Assembly (NCBI GenBank): GCA_030141605.1
Contig: JAQGDQ010000225.1
Coordinates: 298,064-362,063, forward strand
Reading direction: 5' to 3'
Length of the DNA stretch: 64,000 nt
Origin: Tubiluchus corallicola
Taxonomy: Eukaryota > Priapulida > Priapulimorpha > Priapulimorphida > Tubiluchidae
Positions 57,386 to 64,000 of the stretch are shown here, piece by piece (the first letter of the stretch is position 1; every line of letters begins with the position of its first letter). The notes under the pieces were generated by a model. It saw only the letters and a program-made list of their open reading frames with translations. It was not told the DNA's origin and made no database searches. The position numbers and the translations under genes were made by a program.

Positions 57386-57884
57386 AAGTAATTGTAACAC
57401 TCATTACTGTAAGCTCTTTATTCCGTTTCTTTTACATTTAACTGTTTCAGTTTCGGGCAGAAAATTTGATTATCCTAATCGACGAAATGCTGCCCTCAAT
57501 CACACGCTTTTCGTTTCTCAATAAGCAGTTAATCGCTCTTTCAATAATTCTCTGCTGTTTTGCACATTTATTAGAATTTAAAAGACCAGACAAAACATTA
57601 CTGAGGCATTAGGTTTTCTTGGCAAATTACAAATCATCAACACATGAATAAAATGATCAATGGAATGCTTACATTGCTAGAACAATGGTATCATTGGTAT
57701 GTAGCATCAAGTAAATCATCTTCAGGGAAACTGGTCTGCGCAAAAAACTGCTACGCTTGAAGCCAACTGATTTATGGCCCCCAAAACTGCGACGAGACAA
57801 GGATAAATTCCTCATTCCCAAAAGATAAGAAATCTTACAAGCCGCCAAATTTTCTATAACGTTTGGTATTAATTACAGTTCTTC

Positions 57885-58205
57885 GTGTGGTACTGTCGCT
57901 GCTGGTGGTGATGGTGCTACTGGTGCTGGTGCTGTTGCTGATACTGATACTGATGATGTTAGCGCTGGTGTGTAAGGTGTTAATGCAGTAAAATAATCCT
58001 TTTTGGAATAATAGCAGAAGGAACAACAACATCAAATTGCAACAGCTACAATGATGACCATGATGGTGGCAGCAACGACGACGACGGTGACGACTACAAT
58101 AGTAGCAGTAATAATAACAATGGCAACCAAGAAGAAGACAATGAAGACGGCAGTGACGACAGCAACAACGACAATAGTGTTCTCGACGATGACGACGATA
58201 ACAAT
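57885..58205. repeat. Degenerate trinucleotide region (GCT/GAT then GAC/AAC)
   Basis: GGTGCTGGTGCTG and GATACTGATACTGATGATG words on the left. On the right are ACGACGACG, GATGACGACGAT, AGCAACAACG and ACAATAAC words. Decayed triplet arrays, no gene. Confidence 0.85.
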
Positions 58206-58399
58206 AACGTATTTAGTTTAGTTATTTAATCAAATTATTTTTCTTAATATGCTTTTGTGTCTTTATGATTTGATTATCTTAGTTTCAGGGTGTAGGGTAC
58301 ATTGTCTTTTGTTTTATATTAGTCTAAACATTTCCAGTCTAAACATTTTAAAACAGAGAAAAATAAAAATACATAAATATTATTAAATAGCACTAACAG

Positions 58400-58552
58400 T
58401 CGAGGAAGCAGCAGCAGTCATAGTAACAGCAGCAGTAACAGTAGCAACAACAACAGCAGCAACAGCAACAGTTGCAATAGCAACAATAGCAACAGTAGCA
58501 GCAGCAATCATACAACTGCAACAGCAGCAGCAGCAGCAGCAGTAGTAGCAGT
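58400..58552. repeat. Degenerate (CAG/CAA)n array
   Basis: GCAGCAGCAG, GTAACAGTAGCAACAACAAC and GCAACAGCAACAG words ending in a pure CAG run. It has the complement-like composition of the block at 9.35-9.98 kb. Confidence 0.9.
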
Positions 58553-59159
58553 GCACTCATTTCTCTACTCAAACATTGTTTAGATCAGTAGCTTATCACG
58601 ACTTTATGTATACTGACGATATGCGTTTGATTACAAACGTGCTATGATAGCCTAGCGTGAGTGAGATAGCCATCATAATGAGGTGTGCATAGTGACTACT
58701 GTCATATAGATAACGCCACGCAGCTTATAGCTGGCTGCTATGTAAATTGTTTACAGAAGTGAATCGTTGATGCTGCATCCCAGATGCCGGAGGTTGGGAT
58801 AATTCCTGAAATTCGGAGATATCCAATTCACGCTCAGCTTCCGCCAAGAGCGGTTTGTTACTCACCCCGTCGACCTGTTCCCTCCTTCACTTGTTAGCAA
58901 AAAATCATACGTTATCTCGTACAGACAAACTGTTTTCAAATAATCATGTTCTTCACTCAGACTGATAATTCAAAAATAATAATGAATTTAATATAACACT
59001 TGGCGATAAAACAAAGGAACGCATAAAAAATCAAAAATAAACAAAAAATACCTGACACAGCAACAATGAGCCATCGAAACGGACAAGTGATATTGATTGT
59101 ATTACCAAGCAACTGAGAAAAGAATTTAATCAATAGGTCATGTAAAAAACTGAAAAAAT

Positions 59160-59310
59160 TCCTCTCCCCCTCCCCTTCTATCTCTCCTCTCTCTCTCTCT
59201 TCTGTCGCTCTCTCTCTCTCTCCCTCTATCTCTCCTTTCTTTCTCTTTCTCTTTGTCTCTCTCTCCATTTCTTTACTCTACCCTTCTCTCTCGCACTCCC
59301 TTTCCCTCTA
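59160..59310. repeat. CT-rich tract
   Basis: (TC)n-type words (CTCTCTCTCTTCTGTCGCTC, TCTTTCTCTTTCTC) with interruptions. Simple repeat. Confidence 0.9.
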
Positions 59311-59807
59311 ATTATTGCTTTTCTGAGTCAAAACCGACAAACATCAGAATCACGAAGTGGCTTCACAATTTCGCCCAAGTGAGAGCTTGATGAAGAGCCT
59401 GGTGATATCTGTAATTACTTATAATTGCTGCATCAGTGCTTTCAACCTTTTCGGGCAATTGACTTCCATCCTCCCCGCTTGATCACTTGCAGCCTTATCT
59501 CGGAGACAGTCTTCCTATTAATGGCTTCTTCTATACACTCAAAAGCGTGATTACTCTTATCGTCTGGTTTCGTGTTTCTTAATACAATAGCGAAGCCAGA
59601 TATGTGTAGAACACGTGCTTTTTACACCCTGGTTTTTTACTTTAAGAAATGAAATCAATGAATTAATTAATCAACTTAATTAACTGGGTTTTAACTCAAC
59701 AAATGAGGCAGAATTAATGAGTTCAACGGTTTACGTTAAACAACAACACCTAGCTAGCTGCTAATGATTTAAAGAAGAAAAAAACAGGCAAAAAAACAAA
59801 ACAATCG

Positions 59808-59906
59808 GGATTTGAACCACTAAACTCAGGCACCTATATTCTTTCACGCTAGTCTGCATTTCAAATGATTACAGCCCGCGAGTTTTAAGCATAAGGTCTT
59901 AGGTTC
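59808..59906. repeat. tRNA-like SINE fragment(s)
   Basis: The minus strand carries GGTTCAAATCCCG (59810-59822) and the plus strand CTTAGGTTCAAGTAGCG, both B-box-like. A CTGTAATCATTTG motif recalls the loops of the copies at 53 kb. Heavily decayed. Confidence 0.4.
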
Positions 59907-59966
59907 AAGTAGCGATTGATTTCCAATTGTTCAGCATCAACTTTTTTTAGCTGAATAGCTCTTAAC

Positions 59967-60330
59967 CAGGGCTGGATTATCCTATAAACTAGTACAGACT
60001 TCAGCCTAGAACACCTCAAGCTTGGTGGGCCCTCAAGCTTTGGTAAGATTTGGTAAGATTTGGTAAAAAATCTGTTTTTTTCACCACCGTTGTGTTGAAA
60101 TGTGCTAATTTGGTTTGCAATAAATAGTAAAATAGTAATACTTCTTAAAAAATATTTTTATTGACAAGCAAGAGATAGTTATACTAGTTTATTTTAAAGA
60201 ATTTTCAGTAAGTTTACTTCAAACTACGTAAATGTCGCTAAAACATATCCCACGTAAAAAATATTCACGACGGGTGAGGGCGAGTTAGAGGATGGCGCCG
60301 TCTGAGGTGGCCCATAATTTCATAATTTCA
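59967..60330 (+). mobile_element. Truncated relative of the 30.4-kb hAT-like element
   Basis: Starts CAGGGCTGGATTATCCTATA, has TTCAGCCTAG and CCTCAAGCTTGG, and shares CTAAAACATATC, AAAAAATATTCA and ACGACGGGTG-like interior words with 31160-31260. The right TIR (AATCCAGGCCCTG) is missing; the sequence passes into the LINE fragment at about 60330. Confidence 0.7.
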
Positions 60331-61330
60331 GCCTAGGGTCCCCATATTATCTCCTGTTTTATATGGTGTCTATATTGATGGTCTTTTGGTTAAATTACGT
60401 GATTCTGATATTGGATGTAAGGTTGGCAACATTTGTACTGGGACCCTCGGCTACGCAGATGATTTATCATTGCTCGCTAAATCTTTGCAATATATGGTGA
60501 CTATATGTGAAAATTATGGTAATCATTTCAATATGAATTTCTCTAATATGCAAAATAATAAGGTAAAAAGTAAATGCATTATTTTTAGAAAGAGTAAATG
60601 TAAAAAAAAACACAGACCTCTAATTTAACTAGAAAACAGGCCATTTTGCAATCACGTTACTCACTTGGGCCACATTTCAACTTTTGATTTACAAGATGAT
60701 GATGACATTTCTGATAAACCCTGTCATTGTATATACCTAGCTAATTATGTTATTGCTAATTTTTCTTACTTATACACAGATTTAAAATCACGTGTCTTCT
60801 GTAAAATAACTGTCACAGTTACTACAGAAATCAAACCTGGAAACTCGATAGTAAAATTTCTAAACTAAGTACTGCTTGGAATGTTACAATAAGAAAATTT
60901 TGGAATTTGCCGTTTAGATCACACAAATACTATCATCCATTTAATGTGATATTGCTCCCCCACTTAAACAACTACAAAAACGATTTGTTTTAATTTTACC
61001 ATAGTTGCTTATATAGTGAAAATCATATATCCAATTTCTTTGCACATAATTCTCGATTTCATGCTTCTTCTATAATGGGTTATAATTTATCTATTTGTAC
61101 ATTAGATGTAATGCTAGCGATGAACTAATACCGACTGTAAATTCCATTAAAGAAGTTATATGTAATTGTTTTGATTTTTTGAATGAGTTGTACGCTATAC
61201 TAACATATCTTACTCTCACTTAATTGTATATTTTCACATTGATTGCTAATCTTGTTATTTAATGTTATTTTGCTTGTTGATCTGTTTGTTTATTTGATGT
61301 GATTGAGTTCGAATAAAAATGATATATATA
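60328..61330 (+). mobile_element. LINE reverse-transcriptase fragment (YADD region to 3' end)
   Basis: An open frame reads LSPVLYGVYIDGLLVKLRDS, then GTLGYADDLSLLAKS, the catalytic motif C of non-LTR reverse transcriptases, then KSKCIIFRKSKCKKK before a stop. In another frame HLGHISTFDLQDDDDISDK and YLANYVIANFSYLYTDLKSR follow, and after a further shift AWNVTIRKFWNLPFRSHKYY, both conserved downstream parts of CR1/Jockey-like ORF2. Multiple frame breaks show it is inactive. It ends near a GTTCGAATAAAAATG and AT-repeat tail at about 61310-61340. The 5' part is absent. Confidence 0.85.
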
Positions 61331-61339
61331 TTATATATC

Positions 61340-64000
61340 ATAATCTGGCTCTGCCATTAACCATAACTTGTTAAGTCTAATGTTTCTATCTTATAAGCGC
61401 TTAAAGTCCATTGTGTATTTAGAAAGTAGTGACAGAAAATGGTTCTTTTTCTTATTAATGGATGGCGCCAAAAACCTTGCATAATAAGCCTTAACTGTTG
61501 ACACCTGTGCATGTTAGGTTATTTGTTTTTATTGATTTAGCACAAATTTCTTATAAGATAATTACTGTCTTTTTAGTTTAAATTTAATGTGTTTAACCTG
61601 AAAATCAGATTCTTATTAATTTCAATAATGCGTGTGAGAAAATGAGTAGCACAGAAACTATGTGGAATTCATCATATACCACATTGCTTCCTCGAAATTA
61701 TCGTTCAGGTATTGTATAAACATCGAAGAAGTAGGGATAATGACTCTGCGCATGCGTGGAAATATGATGGAAAGACACGATGTTCGAGAAAGGGCCATTG
61801 TTTAGAAAGATTATAAGAGGGATTATGTGGGATTTAATGATATGTTTAAACGCCTCCACAAGTGAAGTGACTCTAAAGTTCAGTAGTTTTCCGAATGATC
61901 AAAATTCCGCCATCTTGCCACCAACATCGTGCATCAGCCGAATTAACAGAGCCAGTCATTTTGTTAATTATATATGCAAAAACACAAAGAAAACTGCGTG
62001 TATTGTGTTGTTAGGCCTATCTGATTTAACAAATTACAACAGTTTCAAAGTTGCGAATGTTTTGACTATAACTTAACGTATAGCAGAGTGCCAGACCAGA
62101 TTCCAAACGTGTCTTTTCTCTAGAAAACCAGCAGCTTATTTAAGAAATGACATAAGACGGTTAGAAAAATATGAATCCAAAACGCTCTCGTGGAGAAAAC
62201 ACTTTTCTCTGATGTTGTAAAAATCCGTGCGCAAACAACCGAATGTTGTACAGATGCTTCGCCTCAATAAACAGGTTTTTAAAGGTTGCCATCAAAGTTT
62301 TATGCGTGCGCCATACCACCCAAGCTAAATAAACACAAATATGGCCCTATAATGAAGACACATGTCTGACAAACCGCTTTGAGATAAGCAGTTGATGCAA
62401 CGGAAGTACTTGGACCGATAAATGGGCAGTGTAAAATTCAAAAATGGTTTTCAAAAAAGAGGCAGTTGCATTTGACAGAGTTGATGTAGTGCCTGCTGTT
62501 TTATGATGTTAGCCGCCTCTAATGAGCTGTTTTACAGAGGAAGTGGGGAAATCTAGTCTTCATCTCGTCTTAGTTTAATGCATTTTCCAGCCTTCACAAC
62601 TAATATTTTTCAAATGTTTTTGTGGGAATTTTTCTTTATCATGCACAAGTTAGCTTTTAAACACTGACTACCTTCATCATAGTCACTTATGCATTTATTA
62701 GTCAGACGCAGTTAATTAATTTTCAACACCCAGTAACTTGTTTTCTATGAAAGATTGCCTGCCGTCAGATTTTAGTCAGCTAAGTATTTATTCCAGGATT
62801 CTAAGAAAATAAGCTCTCCGCTAGCTCCCGTTTATTCAGTTATAATTTAGTAGAGGGCGACACGGTGGCTGTCAACATGAAACAAGGCTGCACAACATGG
62901 GCTCTGTTTAAGCTAATTATAATTGCAATTATTTATTTAAGTTGATTATGATAATCATTTCATTAGTCCACCAAAGCTGACTACATTTTCCTAAAAGGTT
63001 TCGCGCTAGTCTCTCGCATTCTAAACTAGATAACAATCAGTTTACATGTATTACCATACTTTTCACTCTTATACATACCTTACAGTTTCAGTCTAAGTAG
63101 ACTTTGTCACATACATTCATGTTACATTCCTAGCAAAGGCGCCCTATTAAGACACTGCGTGTAATTAAATATTTCCTGCACCACCACCTGGAGGTCGTTT
63201 CTTTAACTACTATTCACGTTTTACAACGGCTTCACACGGCTAACTAATAGGCCGTTCACGCGATCATTCAAAAAACTGTCATTCTCGAGTTTGTCAGTGT
63301 TGAAGCACCGTGCTGACATAAGAATAACAGTGAAATTTTGAATGTCATTAAAGTTTGATGATTGCCTTTTGTATATTGCAAGCAGACACCAACTTCACCA
63401 AAAACTACGATTTATTTACTTCTAAATATCATAAATCTCTTACCCGGTAATCCGCAACTAAACCACGATCAAAATGTTTTCATATTTCAATTAGTGCAGA
63501 AATAGCTTAAGGAGACCGAAGATTTCCCGCAGAAATTTGTCAATATTCAGTTTCAGTACTTTAGCACTTTAAATTACTTAGAAATTACCTAACTTACAGT
63601 GCATAAAGTATTTTGCCAATGCAAAGTCTCCCTTTCTTTATTGTCAATCAATTTTGTACTTTGTAATTTTCGATTTACGTGCAAGCCTCTGGTACAAATC
63701 AATTTTATTTTGACTGTTCGCATTAGGGCTTTCTAATATAACAAATAAAATACGTTTATAAAAAAAGTTTGATGATATCAAGCATGTCTTGATTTTCGTT
63801 CTTGTCGGAATTCCCAAAAAACCGCGCTGAGAAAAAAATTGAAAATCGCTTATTTGTTTTAAAAAGTGTACGAGTGTCATCAAGACAAACTGGTGTGTGT
63901 GGCAGCGCTGAGCAGGGAATTCATAATTGGGTTTATACACATGTACAGAGAGACAGAAATTTAGAGAATGCTTATTGAAAAATTTTTCTGAAATGATATG
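61340..64000. other. Right end of window, no feature recognised
   Basis: AT-rich. Frames of about 98 codons (61780-62076 plus, 63644-63940 minus) show no recognisable motif and are treated as chance. No RNA gene or repeat assigned. Confidence 0.45.

Larger units (their letters stand above)
49921..64000. other. Gene-poor region upstream of the Ig/EGF gene
   Basis: No exon supported on either strand. The missing first exon of the minus-strand gene should lie here or beyond the window. Contents: AT-rich sequence with many TAATTA-type words, SINE-like pieces (53.08-53.21 kb, 59.81-59.91 kb), a family A copy (55139-55325), a polypyrimidine tract (55.66-56.18 kb), (TA)n (57.25-57.38 kb), degenerate trinucleotide tracts (57.88-58.20 and 58.40-58.55 kb), a CT-rich tract (59.16-59.31 kb), a truncated hAT-like piece and a LINE fragment (59.97-61.33 kb). 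Confidence 0.5.

Overview
This is an AT-rich, intron-rich nuclear window from an animal, almost certainly a non-vertebrate metazoan. The evidence is GT-AG introns of hundreds to thousands of bases, metazoan-type proteins, outer introns all in phase 1 in an extracellular multidomain gene, LINE relics, tRNA-derived SINE-like pieces, many short inverted-repeat transposons, long microsatellites and a TTAGGG-like tract. There are no operons and no CRISPR, phage or plasmid features. The species cannot be told from the sequence.

Layout. About 3.8-7.2 kb, minus strand: the first four coding exons of uroporphyrinogen-III synthase (UROS, haem synthesis); its C-terminal part was not found and probably lies left of the window. 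About 7.2-13.6 kb: a gene-poor spacer between two head-to-head genes, with a trinucleotide-rich block, a hAT-type non-autonomous transposon with a perfect 8-bp target duplication, and LINE debris. About 13.7-34.9 kb, plus strand: a complete 13-exon gene for a membrane-anchored GH20 hexosaminidase of the hexosaminidase D (HEXD) group; the spliced frame is open throughout and gives 936 residues. About 35-38.9 kb: intergenic sequence with one weak candidate mini-gene. About 38.9-49.9 kb, minus strand and convergent with HEXD: ten consecutive exons of an extracellular protein built as Cys-rich module, Ig domain, second copy of the Cys-rich module, then three EGF-like repeats. Its first and last exons were not found. 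About 50-64 kb: no supported gene; SINE-like pieces, simple repeats, a long polypyrimidine tract and a LINE reverse-transcriptase fragment.

The three genes have no evident functional link. The most noteworthy items are the twice-used three-exon Cys-rich module, whose internal introns are displaced by about 8 and 10 nt between copies; two long (ACU)n tracts in sense orientation right beside splice sites in two unrelated genes; several interspersed repeat families that can be defined inside this one window, two of them with hAT-like 8-bp duplications; and tandem arrays with block or higher-order structure. Exon coordinates come from reading splice sites and frames by eye; no alignment or transcript data were available.
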